Assembly (NCBI GenBank): GCA_051651645.1
Contig: JBOFSR010000097.1
Location: 1-28,229, forward strand
From: JBOFSR01 sp051651645
GTDB taxonomy: Bacteria; Spirochaetota; Spirochaetia; Treponematales; Treponemataceae
Length of the DNA stretch: 28,229 nt
Reading direction: 5' to 3'
Shown: positions 10,024-18,344 of the stretch, one piece after another
How positions within the stretch are numbered: the first letter of the stretch is position 1
How the letters are laid out: each line of letters begins with the position of its first letter
Notes under the pieces: model-generated
The model's input: only the letters and a program-made list of their open reading frames with translations
Databases searched by the model: none
Told to the model about the DNA's origin: nothing
Program-made: the position numbers and the translations under genes

Positions 10024-10054
10024 AAATCAAAATGCCACTCAACAGAGCGACATT
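10024..10054 (-). terminator. Terminator of the lamin-tail lipoprotein gene
   Basis: A 10-bp stem (AATGTCGCTC with GAGTGGCATT, two wobble pairs) and TGTT loop on the minus strand is followed by TTGATTT. It lies 30 bp past the stop codon at 10084. Confidence 0.7.
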
Positions 10055-10083
10055 CTGATTTATAAAATCTAAAAATATGATAA

Positions 10084-11118
10084 TTATTTAGCTTTTGGAA
10101 TAAACGGCTTTGAAGAATTTTTAGCTCCTGGTGTTCCGTTACTTGTATCTACCACAATCCACTTATCTTTTCCATTTACCCCTTCGGTTGATTGACGTGA
10201 AATAGTACGTGTTGCTGTTACATTATCAGTTATTACAGCAGAACCAATATCCCATCCACCTTCCCAAACTCCTGCAGAAAAAGCTTTTTTAGCTGCCTGC
10301 TCATGAACATCCTTTTGCCATGAAGAATACTTACTTTCGATCAGCAACAAAGCATCTATCAACTTTCCATCTTTTCTCTCCTCAAGCAAAATTACATCTT
10401 GCCTCCCCAGTCGAGCTGACTGATTATTAACCCAAAAATCCCGTGCTGTTGGTAAGGCGTCTACTCCACCAGATTCATCAAGAGCATTTATTTCATCAAC
10501 TGTTCCCTCTTCCATATTGCGTAAATGTAATACAATATATTCGCCAGCCTTTACTTCAGCAAACGGAAACTCATAGCGTGCTTTCTCGCCATCATGGGAG
10601 TTATAAAGACTAACACCTGCAAGATTTCCATCACTTAATGCAAGTAATTCAATAAACTCAACACGTGGCTTTGAATACTCATTACGCACTTCATTGATTA
10701 CCAGCTTAGGTATACGGCTATTAAAGCCTGTAATATACCCTAAAAAATCAAGCGTATTATCATTGGAGTCAAACACAACACCCTTGATACTGTATTTTTT
10801 TCCAATTTCCGTCTTGTCTTTCAAAAAAACTTTTACTAAGGTGCCATCAATAATTTCTGTTTCCACCTCAAAAGAAAGCAGACTCTCTCGCTCAGTAAGT
10901 GCATCCTTCTGTATATCAGAAACTAAATCGACATCAATAGAATAAAGACGTACTGGTTTAGAAAAAAGAATTTCAATAAGCTGCTCGCTAACGGGCACAA
11001 AAGAAAGCATTTTGGGACTTTCAAAGTCTCCAACTAACAGTGATGATTCAGGATTATTCGTTGCAAGCTTACACGACACGCATGTCAAAAAAATAAGAAA
11101 ATAATAAACTTTTTTCAT
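10084..11118 (-). CDS. Lipoprotein with lamin-tail-domain-like fold
   Basis: This 344-residue protein begins with a signal peptide and lipobox (FLTCVSC, Cys16), so it should be membrane-anchored. Residues about 35-130 form an Ig-like region (KMLSFVPVSEQLIEILFSKP...), the kind of domain seen in many exported treponemal proteins. Residues about 142-320 start VINEV and continue through VEFIEL, GVSLY, AGEYIVLHL and a late NGTPGAKN, which is the lamin-tail-domain (LTD) pattern. LTD domains occur in secreted bacterial proteins, sometimes beside nucleases or adhesins; no catalytic domain is visible here. It is monocistronic with its own terminator. An AGGAG ribosome site lies upstream of ATG 11118. 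The candidate small RNA at 11221-11293 lies just upstream on the same strand and could alternatively be its leader. Confidence 0.75.
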   Translation of the reverse strand: MKKVYYFLIFLTCVSCKLATNNPESSLLVGDFESPKMLSFVPVSEQLIEILFSKPVRLYSIDVDLVSDIQKDALTERESLLSFEVETEIIDGTLVKVFLKDKTEIGKKYSIKGVVFDSNDNTLDFLGYITGFNSRIPKLVINEVRNEYSKPRVEFIELLALSDGNLAGVSLYNSHDGEKARYEFPFAEVKAGEYIVLHLRNMEEGTVDEINALDESGGVDALPTARDFWVNNQSARLGRQDVILLEERKDGKLIDALLLIESKYSSWQKDVHEQAAKKAFSAGVWEGGWDIGSAVITDNVTATRTISRQSTEGVNGKDKWIVVDTSNGTPGAKNSSKPFIPKAK

Positions 11119-11210
11119 ATAAAACTCCTTGCTTTTAGTTTGTAAGAAGAAAACCTACACCATATATTTAGAAAGCAACCGAGATTTTTCATGTATTTTT
11201 TGATTATTTA

Positions 11211-11293
11211 AAATAAAAAAGGTCGGCATAAGCCGACCATGCCCATCAGGCAGTCAGAGGAACAATGGGTGGGAGGGGATTTGTCCCCCTGAC
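11211..11293 (-). ncRNA. Candidate small RNA with C-rich apical loop and intrinsic terminator
   Basis: On the minus strand GTCAGGGGGACAA (11293-11281) pairs fully with TTGTTCCTCTGAC (11265-11253): 13 bp with two G-T pairs. The loop is the 15-nt ATCCCCTCCCACCCA. A short GCC...GGC hairpin follows, then a 7-bp terminator (GGTCGGC-TTAT-GCCGACC, 11238-11221) with TTTTTTATTT. A GATAAT -10-like box (about 11300-11305) would place transcription start at or next to 11293. The loop contains CCTCC, the complement of a Shine-Dalgarno core, as in C-rich-loop regulatory RNAs. SRP RNA, 6S and tmRNA signatures are absent. It could instead be a 5' leader of the lipoprotein gene. Confidence 0.6.
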
Positions 11294-11332
11294 ATTTATA
11301 TTATCGGTTGAAAGCCTAAAAACTTTACCTTT

Positions 11333-12307
11333 TTATGGAATTTCTGTAACACTACTGTCAACAGATAATGAAATAGCATAATTTTTTCCAAGATCTGCAG
11401 TGATTGTTCGTGTTAGTTCATAAGAACCTAGCCTAAATAAAATAGTATGTTCCCCTGGCGTAACAGTGAAAAAAGGCTTATTAAGCACAAGAGGCTTACC
11501 ATTCAAGACAACACTCGTACTTTCAGGAAGTTGAAAATGTAACTGAGGAGAAATATCTGTTAGTGCAATAGTAAGATTCGTAGTTTTTGCTCGATCAATA
11601 ATAAAAGATCTCACTTCGCTACGGAAAAAATCAGAGACAATCGACAAATGGTATTTTCCAACTGGTAACAAAAGAGGAAAATCACTCAGCTTAACTTGGT
11701 TTTCATTAACAGTTAAAGTAATTGGTTTTTCAATCTTATCTGGATATATAACATTCAAAGCAAGAAGACCTTCTTGACTCAAAATAGTTTTCACCGAAAC
11801 ATCCAATCGTAAATCTTCAACCATCGCTTTCAACTCAGGATCATCCATATAAATTCTAAAAAAAACAAAAGGTGAATTATTATCCAATAAAGAGGAAAGA
11901 TTTTGAACATACGGAGATTCAGCAAATTTGTAATCACCAAAGGGAATACGAAAAATCAGGCTTAAGCGAGAAGGAAGCGTGCTAGAAACTTGATGCTTAC
12001 CTGTAAATGTTGTTGTCATTTCTTCAGGAGACGGACTAATATCGGTATAGAACGCATAAAAAATATTGTTTCGCAAAGACATAATCTCAGAAGGAATTTT
12101 TACTTCAACTTCAAAGCCCTGTAAAAACTGGCGCTCCTTTGGTAGCATAATCACCAAGGCGTCATCAATTTTCATTTTTTTCACATCATGCGTTGACTCT
12201 TCAAGTCTAACAAAATAAATACTACTTACATCAAATGTATCTGCAAAAGCAAAAAAAGAAACTAAAAAAGCTAGTATTGTTATGTTCTTTTTCAAATTAA
12301 TCTCCAC
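11333..12307 (-). CDS. Exported protein with PEGA-like C-terminal repeats
   Basis: This 324-residue protein starts with a signal peptide (about 1-23, ending FFAFADT) and has no further membrane segment, so it is likely periplasmic or surface-exposed. The last about 110 residues hold two similar beta modules (LLPVGKYHLSIVS then SEVRSFIID; FTVTPGEHTILFRLG then ELTRTITAD) that resemble PEGA domains, which are found in cell-wall-associated proteins. The N-terminal about 200 residues are not recognised. The gene is last in a minus-strand operon, 11 bp after the M23 peptidase gene, suggesting a shared envelope role. Confidence 0.6.
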   Translation of the reverse strand: MEINLKKNITILAFLVSFFAFADTFDVSSIYFVRLEESTHDVKKMKIDDALVIMLPKERQFLQGFEVEVKIPSEIMSLRNNIFYAFYTDISPSPEEMTTTFTGKHQVSSTLPSRLSLIFRIPFGDYKFAESPYVQNLSSLLDNNSPFVFFRIYMDDPELKAMVEDLRLDVSVKTILSQEGLLALNVIYPDKIEKPITLTVNENQVKLSDFPLLLPVGKYHLSIVSDFFRSEVRSFIIDRAKTTNLTIALTDISPQLHFQLPESTSVVLNGKPLVLNKPFFTVTPGEHTILFRLGSYELTRTITADLGKNYAISLSVDSSVTEIP

Positions 12308-12318
12308 AATTTATTTTA

Positions 12319-13212
12319 TTACTTTAAAAAAAGATGATTTATATTTTGCTTTTGACCATCTTGGCGAATTTCAAAATGCAAATGAGGCCCAGTTGATGCA
12401 CCTGTTGAGCCAACTTTTCCAATGACAGCCCCGCGATTAACTGTTTCATTTTTTGAAATATCGATGCTATCTAAATGGGCATACAAGCTTTCTGTATTGT
12501 TTTCATGATGTAAAACAATATAATTGCCATAAACTGCATCAAATCCTACATGCTTTGCCAATCCTGTACGTGCTGCCAATACAGAAGTGCCTGTAGGTGC
12601 TGCTAAATCAACACCCCCATGAAAATGATCATTTCCACTTATTGGGCTTACCCGAAATCCATACGATGATGTTAAAACACCTTGCGGCAAAGGAGAGCGA
12701 AGTGCTGTATCAAGAAAAAAAGCACGCTCTGTCGAAGAAAGCCTCTCCCCTTTTAAAAAATAAAACTGTCTTTCCCCTACAGTATAACTAATTTGTTCAT
12801 TTAAATCAAATAGTTTTTTGTGCAAAATAATCTCAAGTGTTGTCTGTGCCCGTGCGGGAATAAATAAGCCTGGAACCGTTGGCAAATAAATAATTTTTCC
12901 AACAGGAATTAGGGCGTCAACTGTTGGTAACAGATTAATAACAGCAAGAGTCTCATAGGGCAAATTACACCGAGCCGCTAATGAAATCAATTTTTCATCT
13001 TTTTGTGCAACATAGGTATAGATTTGCAAGGTAATCGCTCTATTTTGAGCAATATCCATGTACGATTTTTCAACTTCTTGTATATATTGCTTAAAAATTG
13101 GATCACGATAATTAAGGTTTTTAATATGAGGATAATGAGTTTGAGAAAATACTACATTACACATAAAAAAAAGAAGGAGAAAAAAAGAAAAATTTATTTT
13201 TTTGTACATCAT
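12319..13212 (-). CDS. M23-family (LytM/NlpD-like) peptidoglycan peptidase
   Basis: This 297-residue exported protein has a signal peptide (about 1-24). A LysM-like segment spans about 65-112 (TYVAQKDEKLISLAARCNLP then IPVGKIIYLP). An M23 domain spans about 175-290 with HFHGGVD (His198, Asp202), YAHLD (His246) and GPHLHFE (His277, His279). All zinc ligands of the LytM fold are present, so it may be an active endopeptidase cleaving peptidoglycan cross-bridges or stems. The start overlaps the stop of the upstream membrane-protein gene (ATGATG over TGA), and no Shine-Dalgarno is visible, so translation is probably coupled. The second Met at 13209 is an equally possible start. Confidence 0.92.
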   Translation of the reverse strand: MMYKKINFSFFLLLFFMCNVVFSQTHYPHIKNLNYRDPIFKQYIQEVEKSYMDIAQNRAITLQIYTYVAQKDEKLISLAARCNLPYETLAVINLLPTVDALIPVGKIIYLPTVPGLFIPARAQTTLEIILHKKLFDLNEQISYTVGERQFYFLKGERLSSTERAFFLDTALRSPLPQGVLTSSYGFRVSPISGNDHFHGGVDLAAPTGTSVLAARTGLAKHVGFDAVYGNYIVLHHENNTESLYAHLDSIDISKNETVNRGAVIGKVGSTGASTGPHLHFEIRQDGQKQNINHLFLK

Positions 13213-13583
13213 ACGGAGATATTTCTTCTTTTGAATAAAACGACACTAAATAAAAGAAGGGTGAAAAAGAAGGAGAAAAAAGCAAGTCCGCGTTTAAATG
13301 TATTAATTAAAAACACAAACAAATACATTTCTGCAAAGACAAAAGAAAAAATCACAAAAAACCTAATTGATTTTTTTAAAATAACTTTTTTTTGTGCAGC
13401 TGATTTTAATTGAAATTTCTTTTTTGCTTTAAAAAATATTAAAAATCCAAACATAAAAACACAGGTAATTAATACTATAACTGAATAAAAGGAGGGATGA
13501 TTTATAGCTACATACCAAAAAGGGTACGTGATAGAAACAGCTACAAAAAGTGAAAATAAAAAAAAACTAATTAAAGTTAGCAT
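13209..13583 (-). CDS. Small integral membrane protein, unknown function
   Basis: This 124-residue protein has about four hydrophobic segments (roughly 2-24, 32-52, 70-93 and 98-117) separated by short basic loops (KAKKKFQLKSAAQKK). I do not recognise the family. It is the first gene of the operon with the M23 peptidase and PEGA-like genes and overlaps the former by 4 bp. That context suggests a part in cell-envelope assembly. The start codon lacks a clear ribosome site. The low-complexity Phe/Lys-rich sequence makes it less certain than its neighbours. Confidence 0.6.
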   Translation of the reverse strand: MLTLISFFLFSLFVAVSITYPFWYVAINHPSFYSVIVLITCVFMFGFLIFFKAKKKFQLKSAAQKKVILKKSIRFFVIFSFVFAEMYLFVFLINTFKRGLAFFSFFFTLLLFSVVLFKRRNISV

Positions 13584-13599
13584 TAGATAACAAACAATA

Positions 13600-13635
13600 C
13601 ATTAAAAATGATGAAACAATAAACTGCCTCATCAT
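13600..13635 (-). terminator. Weak terminator after first ferredoxin
   Basis: ATGATGA and TCATCAT pair on the minus strand around a 14-nt loop and are followed by TTTTAATG. It sits between the ferredoxin stop and the start of the envelope operon. Confidence 0.45.
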
Positions 13636-13642
13636 CACAACT

Positions 13643-13813
13643 TTAGCCTTCGATAATTGCTTCAGTTGGGCAAGCAGAAACACAAGCACCGCAACTTACA
13701 CAGCTACCAGCATCAATTACTCGCACATTTTCTTTTTCTGTAATTGCAGTTACTGGGCATTCTGGTTCGCAAGCACCACAATTTACACATGCATCATTAA
13801 TTTTGTAAGCCAT
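13643..13813 (-). CDS. 2[4Fe-4S] ferredoxin (copy 1)
   Basis: This 56-residue bacterial clostridial-type ferredoxin begins MAYKINDACVNCGAC. It has two CxxCxxCxxxCP clusters (Cys9, 12, 15, 19 and Cys38, 41, 44, 48), so it carries two [4Fe-4S] centres and should be a low-potential one-electron carrier, for example for pyruvate:ferredoxin oxidoreductase or hydrogenase. GGAGG lies 6 nt before the ATG. It is a near-twin of the next ferredoxin and lies 147 bp downstream of it in the same direction. The central loop and C-terminus differ (TEKENVRVIDAGS, TEAIIEG). Confidence 0.95.
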   Translation of the reverse strand: MAYKINDACVNCGACEPECPVTAITEKENVRVIDAGSCVSCGACVSACPTEAIIEG

Positions 13814-13911
13814 CTAAAACCTCCTTTAGTTTGGTTAAGATAAAGTATTCCGTGATTATAATTATTTTTTTTAGAAAAAGCAAGCATTTAGAAAAAGATT
13901 ATTGGTATTTA

Positions 13912-13952
13912 GAATAAAAAAAATGGTGAATCTATACTATGATAGATTCACC
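13912..13952 (-). terminator. Strong terminator after second ferredoxin
   Basis: An 11-bp perfect stem (GGTGAATCTAT / ATAGATTCACC) with a 6-nt loop on the minus strand is followed by ATTTTTTTTATT. The two ferredoxins are therefore separately terminated. Confidence 0.9.
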
Positions 13953-13960
13953 CTAGAAAA

Positions 13961-14131
13961 TCAGCCAGCAGTAATTGCATCAGCTGGACATACAGCAGCA
14001 CAAGCACCGCAACTTACGCAAGTATCTGCGTCAATCACTCGGGCATTAGCACCTTCGCTAATTGCACTTACTGGACATTCTGGTTCGCAAGCACCACAAT
14101 TTACACATGCATCATTAATTTGATAAGCCAT
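13961..14131 (-). CDS. 2[4Fe-4S] ferredoxin (copy 2)
   Basis: This 56-residue protein begins MAYQINDACVNCGAC, with both cysteine clusters intact (Cys9, 12, 15, 19 and Cys38, 41, 44, 48). It differs from copy 1 mainly between the clusters (SEGANARVIDADT) and in its Ala-rich end (AAVCPADAITAG), so the two may be tuned to different redox partners. A GAGAGG-type ribosome site precedes the ATG, and the gene ends just before a strong hairpin terminator. It is probably monocistronic. Confidence 0.95.
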   Translation of the reverse strand: MAYQINDACVNCGACEPECPVSAISEGANARVIDADTCVSCGACAAVCPADAITAG

Positions 14132-14232
14132 AAAAACCTCTCCAAAATTTAATTAATCAGTAAAACTGACCAATTAAGTGTACGCCATTCCTGTATAAAA
14201 ATCAATAAATTTTTTCATGAAAAATAAAAAAC

Positions 14233-16077
14233 TTACATATCATTGCTTTTTTTGGGTTTTCGCTTTGTTGAGCGTTCTGTTTTTCGGTAAAGGCCTGCAT
14301 TACTATTTTGCTGTTTTTCACCCGAGTGATAACGCTCGCCCCTTCTTCCTCCATCACCACCACCGCGTCTTTGCGATCCACCTCGACTACCAAACCGTGC
14401 TACACCGCCTCCACCTCGTCGATCGCCCATAACTTGTCCAGTTTTATTATCAACTCGCATGTGAGGAAGATTTTTATTTGTCTTTCCTAATTCCAAAACT
14501 TGCATTGCAACGTCATTCGGTAAACTAACCAGAGAAAAACTATTACTCAGCTCAATTCCATCAACAAGACGCCCAGGAATATTGAGAAGCTGCGTAAAAA
14601 ACTGTGCAATTTCAGCTTTATTATACCCATCTTGTCGACCAAGCCCCACAAACAAACGCGTTTGATTGCTATTGCCGCCAAAACTTCCCTTTTGCTTTAT
14701 TGCAGAAATATCTCCATATTTTTCAGCTTTAATATGTTTTTTATAATTTTCTTCTAAAATGATTGCCAAAACTTCTTTTGCATCACGACTTTCGCAAATA
14801 TTATCCGCAAGACGCCTAAAAAATCGTGTTGGTGTCTTTTTCAAAGATTCTTCACTCGAATCAGCATTTTTTTCTTCAATTTCATCATAGATTGCAATTT
14901 TTGCTAAAATATCGCTACAAAGCCTATCTCTCTTAATTTTAAGGATTTCATCCGCACTCGGAATAGTTTCTTCCTTTAAATTGCCTCTGGTAACACTGCT
15001 AAAATAACTAATGCGTCGGCGCTCTTCAGGGCGAACAAAGGTAAAAGCACGCCCCGTTGCACCCGCACGCCCCGTACGACCAATACGATGCACATACGTA
15101 GGCCCATCAAAGGGAAGGGAATAATTTACAACGTGCGTTAAACCACCAACGTCAATTCCACGAGCAGCAACATCCGTAGCAACAACGACTTTTGTCTTTT
15201 TGCTTCTAAAACGAGCAAGAACTTTTTCACGCTGAGCTTGAGGAATATCACCATGCAAAGAAGCCGCCTCATAGCCGCGCTCATCAAGATCTTTTGCAAC
15301 CTTATCTGCATCAGCCTTTGTTTGAGTAAAAACAATGCCATAAAAATCTTCTGACATATCAATCAATCGAACCAAAGCATGAATTTTTTCACTTTCATAG
15401 ACCACCCAAAAACTTTGCTCCGTTAAAATGGGATCTTCAGCACGCTCTTCTTCTTCGATGATTTCATATTCACCCATAAATTTTGACGCAATTTTCAAAA
15501 TCTCTTTTGGCATAGTTGCAGAAAAAAGCAAGATACGGCTGGAAGGATTTGCCCGAGAAAAAATCTGCTCAATATCATCAATAAAACCCATATTAAGCAT
15601 TTCATCTGCTTCATCCAAAATAAAATAATCAATTTTATCCAAATTAAGTGATTTTCTATCAATGTGATCTTTTATACGCCCAGGAGTTCCTACAACGATT
15701 TCTACACCACTGCGAAGTTTTTTTAGCTGTCCAGACATTGCTTGACCACCGTAAACCGCTGTCAAACGAGGAAAATTTGTTCCCGAAAGCGATTCAAGCT
15801 CCTTACAAACTTGAAGTGCAAGTTCCCGTGTGGGAGTTAAAACAAGAGCCTGCACATAGCCCTTATTTTCCGTAATATTTTGAAGGAGGGGCAAGCCAAA
15901 GGCAGCCGTTTTCCCCGTTCCCGTTCGTGCTTTTGCAATCAGATTTGCATCTCCTGTCAATAGACGCGGAATTGCAAGCACCTGTATTGGCGATGGCTCT
16001 TTAAAGCCCTTTTTCTCAACAGCAGCAAGCGTTTGTTCATTAAGACCTAGGTCATTAAACGTGATTGTTTCTTTCAT
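14233..16077 (-). CDS. deaD: DEAD-box ATP-dependent RNA helicase, DeaD/CsdA type
   Basis: This 614-residue helicase unwinds short RNA duplexes with ATP and usually acts in ribosome assembly, cold adaptation or RNA decay. The motifs occur in order: Q motif (GFKEPSPIQ, about 24-32), Walker A ARTGTGKT (50-57), PTREL, TPGR, DEAD, SAT, then VATDVAARGID and HRIGRTGRAG in the second RecA lobe. Residues about 470-545 (RLFVGLGRQDGYNKAEI...) form a DbpA-like RNA-binding domain. The tail is rich in Arg and Gly (GGGGVARFGSRGGSQRRGG), typical of RNA contacts. The length is close to E. coli DeaD (629). The ribosome site is weak (TAGGAA). It is transcribed away from groES. The symbol is by domain architecture, not proven orthology. 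Confidence 0.93.
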   Translation of the reverse strand: MKETITFNDLGLNEQTLAAVEKKGFKEPSPIQVLAIPRLLTGDANLIAKARTGTGKTAAFGLPLLQNITENKGYVQALVLTPTRELALQVCKELESLSGTNFPRLTAVYGGQAMSGQLKKLRSGVEIVVGTPGRIKDHIDRKSLNLDKIDYFILDEADEMLNMGFIDDIEQIFSRANPSSRILLFSATMPKEILKIASKFMGEYEIIEEEERAEDPILTEQSFWVVYESEKIHALVRLIDMSEDFYGIVFTQTKADADKVAKDLDERGYEAASLHGDIPQAQREKVLARFRSKKTKVVVATDVAARGIDVGGLTHVVNYSLPFDGPTYVHRIGRTGRAGATGRAFTFVRPEERRRISYFSSVTRGNLKEETIPSADEILKIKRDRLCSDILAKIAIYDEIEEKNADSSEESLKKTPTRFFRRLADNICESRDAKEVLAIILEENYKKHIKAEKYGDISAIKQKGSFGGNSNQTRLFVGLGRQDGYNKAEIAQFFTQLLNIPGRLVDGIELSNSFSLVSLPNDVAMQVLELGKTNKNLPHMRVDNKTGQVMGDRRGGGGVARFGSRGGSQRRGGGDGGRRGERYHSGEKQQNSNAGLYRKTERSTKRKPKKSNDM

Positions 16078-16573
16078 AGATTGATTGTATTCCTATTAGT
16101 ACAAGTATTTTTTGACAAGAGAACTGTAATTAAAACCATTATTACTGCAAAACTGTAACACAGCTAGGAATATCACGCAACTAACAAAGCCTTGTAAAAA
16201 AGACTGATCAGCTGTTTCCTAGAAACTAGGCAAAATGAAAATTATTTGGAATAGATTGAAGCAAATATCGACTAGAAGCAATTAAGCCCTTTCTATTTCT
16301 TGTAAATCAAAGACTTACCATAAAATAACAAAATCTAATGTTAACACTGATTCAAACACGCATCGATGAATCAATCAGTCTTCCTTATGACTATTTATAC
16401 AGTTGACTGCATTTATCACTTATCAACTTATATTGAGTATACCAAGATTTTGAAGTTACGTCAAGCAAACAGAAAATAAAACACTTGAGCTTAAATCTAG
16501 TTGACTAGCTCATCTATTTTTCGATATATTTGAGATACTTAAATTTTATAATACTATTCACGGAGGAGACCAG
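16078..16573. other. 496-bp intergenic region between deaD and groES
   Basis: No convincing gene was found on either strand; stops are frequent. It holds the divergent promoters of deaD and groES. A small inverted repeat CCTAG-AAA-CTAGG lies near 16218. No CIRCE element (TTAGCACTC-N9-GAGTGCTAA) or other heat-shock operator is visible. I see nothing else that can be supported. Confidence 0.6.
16547..16568 (+). promoter_or_regulatory. groES -10 box and ribosome binding site
   Basis: A perfect TATAAT (16547-16552) would start transcription near 16559, leaving a very short leader containing GGAGGAG (16562-16568). The region 17 bp upstream has no good -35, so an activator or alternative sigma factor may help. 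Confidence 0.5.
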
Positions 16574-16849
16574 ATGAAAGTAAAACCATTAGCAGATCGA
16601 GTTTTAATCAAAACTGAAAAGACAGAGGCTAAAACTGCAAGTGGCATCATTATTCCTGATACTGCACAGGAAAAAACACAAACAGGTACAGTAATTGCAA
16701 TTGGAGAAGGTACTGAAAAAGAAAAAATTACCGTAAAAGTTGGGGATAATGTAATGTACGATAAATATGCAGGAACTCAAGTAAAAATTGATGGCGATGA
16801 TTGCCTTGTTTTACGCAATTCAGATCTTATTGCAGTCATTCAAAAATAA
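16574..16849 (+). CDS. groES: Co-chaperonin GroES
   Basis: This 91-residue protein is the lid of the GroEL folding chamber and works in the cytoplasm as a heptamer. The sequence is canonical along its length: KPLADRVLIK, then KTASGIIIPD, the mobile loop region with KTQTGTVIAIGEG, VGDNVMYDKYAG and DCLVLRNSDLIAV. GGAGGAG precedes the ATG. It stands alone with its own terminator and no groEL follows, although in most bacteria the two form an operon. Separate groES and groEL loci are known in treponemes. Confidence 0.97.
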   Translation: MKVKPLADRVLIKTEKTEAKTASGIIIPDTAQEKTQTGTVIAIGEGTEKEKITVKVGDNVMYDKYAGTQVKIDGDDCLVLRNSDLIAVIQK

Positions 16850-16870
16850 TTTTCTTAATGTCTAACACAA

Positions 16871-16900
16871 AAGGCTACTCATTACGAGTAGCTTTTTTAT
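16871..16900 (+). terminator. groES terminator
   Basis: GCTACTC (16874-16880) and GAGTAGC (16886-16892) form a stem with a 5-nt loop, followed by TTTTTTATTTT. Confidence 0.92.
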
Positions 16901-16967
16901 TTTAAAATCCGTGTAAATCTTTTTAAAAATCATGGTAAAAAATTTCTTTTTTTACTAAAATAAGGAT

Positions 16968-18326
16968 ATGGCAAAAAAGAAAACTGGTGCAAGTATTTTC
17001 AAGTGTTCAAATTGTAGCTATATTCAACCACGATGGCTTGGAAGATGCCCCGAATGTGGCGAATGGAACACTTTTGAAGAATGCATCGAAGAAATAAGCA
17101 CGCTCAATACCGCAAATATCGGAGTGCAATCAAATACGCGATCAAAACCCTGCCTTTTAGCCAATGTTAATCCCCTAGAAGGAAAACGCTTACTAACGGG
17201 CATTAGCGAACTTGACCGTGTTCTTGGCGGCGGAGCGATGATGAAATCAGCAATTTTAATTGGTGGCGAGCCTGGCATTGGAAAATCAACATTACTTTTG
17301 CAAACTGCCTCATCCGTTGCAAAAAATGCTCCCGTGCTTTATGTCAGTGGCGAGGAATCTTCCTCCCAAATACGAAATCGAGCAGACCGATTATGCATCT
17401 CATTTGAAAACATTCACGTACTTTCGACAACTCGTTTTGACGACATTGAAGAAGCTTTGCGAAACTTAAAGCCAACCTTTGTTGTCATTGACTCAATTCA
17501 AACCGTATACTCCGCTCACGCAGGAAATATTCCAGGATCGATAAACCAGCTAAAACTTTGCGGACAGGAACTTATCACATGGGTAAAAGAGCATGAAGCG
17601 GTGCTTTTTTTTACCGCCCATATTACTAAAGATGGAAATATTGCAGGGCCAAAGGCACTTGAACACATGGTTGACACGGTCATTTCTTTTGAGCGGAGCT
17701 CCGATGAAATTCGCTTTTTGCGTTCACAAAAAAATCGTTTTGGTTCTGTTGACGAGCTTGGTATTTTTGCTATGGAAGAAAAAGGCTTAATTCCCGTAGA
17801 TGATCCTTCAAGCCTTTTTATCACACGACGTGAAGGAAACTTACCCGCAGGAATTGCCGTTGTGCCTGTCTTTGAAGGAAGTCGTGTTTTTATGGTTGAG
17901 ATTCAAGCGCTCACTATCCCTACAAAAACAACAATGCCACGAATAACGAGTGAAAAAATTGACTCAGCGCGCGTTGGACGCATTGCAGCCGTTTTAGAAA
18001 AACGCATCGGAATAAAATTTAGCGACCAAGATATTTTTGTCAATGTTGCAGGAGGCGTTCGTCTAAGCGAAAGTGCGATTGATCTTGCCGTTTCTGCAGC
18101 ACTTTACTCAGCACGCATCGATATTCCCTGCCCCGAAAATACCGCAATTGTTGGAGAGCTTAGTCTTGCAGGCGAGATTCGCCCCGTTAGTCGCCTAAAG
18201 CAGCGAGTAAAAACGGCACAAAGTTTGGGCTACACCAAAATAATTACACCTGAAAAAGATGCTGAGACAATTCGTGTTTCTGATATAAAAGATTTGATTA
18301 AAGTGCTTTTTAATCCAGTAAATTAG
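16968..18326 (+). CDS. radA: DNA repair protein RadA (Sms)
   Basis: This 452-residue protein acts in recombination and repair by driving branch migration of recombination intermediates. Domains in order: a C4 zinc finger (Cys13, 16, 27, 30; FKCSNC and RCPECG), a RecA-like ATPase with Walker A GGEPGIGKST (99-108), the RadA-specific KNRFG motif (about 254-258), and a C-terminal Lon-protease-like domain (about 290-450, without a protease catalytic pair that I can identify). The length is normal for the family. AAGGAT sits very close to the ATG. Its stop codon is 19 bp from the 3' end of the tRNA-Ala relic, so it marks the last chromosomal gene before the mobile element. Confidence 0.97.
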   Translation: MAKKKTGASIFKCSNCSYIQPRWLGRCPECGEWNTFEECIEEISTLNTANIGVQSNTRSKPCLLANVNPLEGKRLLTGISELDRVLGGGAMMKSAILIGGEPGIGKSTLLLQTASSVAKNAPVLYVSGEESSSQIRNRADRLCISFENIHVLSTTRFDDIEEALRNLKPTFVVIDSIQTVYSAHAGNIPGSINQLKLCGQELITWVKEHEAVLFFTAHITKDGNIAGPKALEHMVDTVISFERSSDEIRFLRSQKNRFGSVDELGIFAMEEKGLIPVDDPSSLFITRREGNLPAGIAVVPVFEGSRVFMVEIQALTIPTKTTMPRITSEKIDSARVGRIAAVLEKRIGIKFSDQDIFVNVAGGVRLSESAIDLAVSAALYSARIDIPCPENTAIVGELSLAGEIRPVSRLKQRVKTAQSLGYTKIITPEKDAETIRVSDIKDLIKVLFNPVN

Positions 18327-18344
18327 ACAATGGTTTTTATTTTA

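Noticed and set aside
11221..11293. Possible SRP RNA or G-quadruplex
   Set aside because: The conserved SRP tetraloop region (GGAAGG..AGCAGCC) is absent. On the + strand the G-rich loop has only three clear G runs. The terminator fixes the direction as minus.
13003..13413. 136-aa Lys/Phe-rich frame on the + strand
   Set aside because: It is antisense to the M23 peptidase and membrane-protein genes and is only low-complexity sequence.
14204..14225. TTTTTCATGAAAAA palindrome near the deaD stop, shared with the core of the 28-bp palindrome at 20886
   Set aside because: The shared 14 bp are low-complexity and the flanks differ; it more likely serves as an AT-rich 3' end and is weak evidence for a common element.
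16078..16573. Search for a CIRCE/HrcA heat-shock operator before groES
   Set aside because: No TTAGCACTC/GAGTGCTAA pair or close variant was found.
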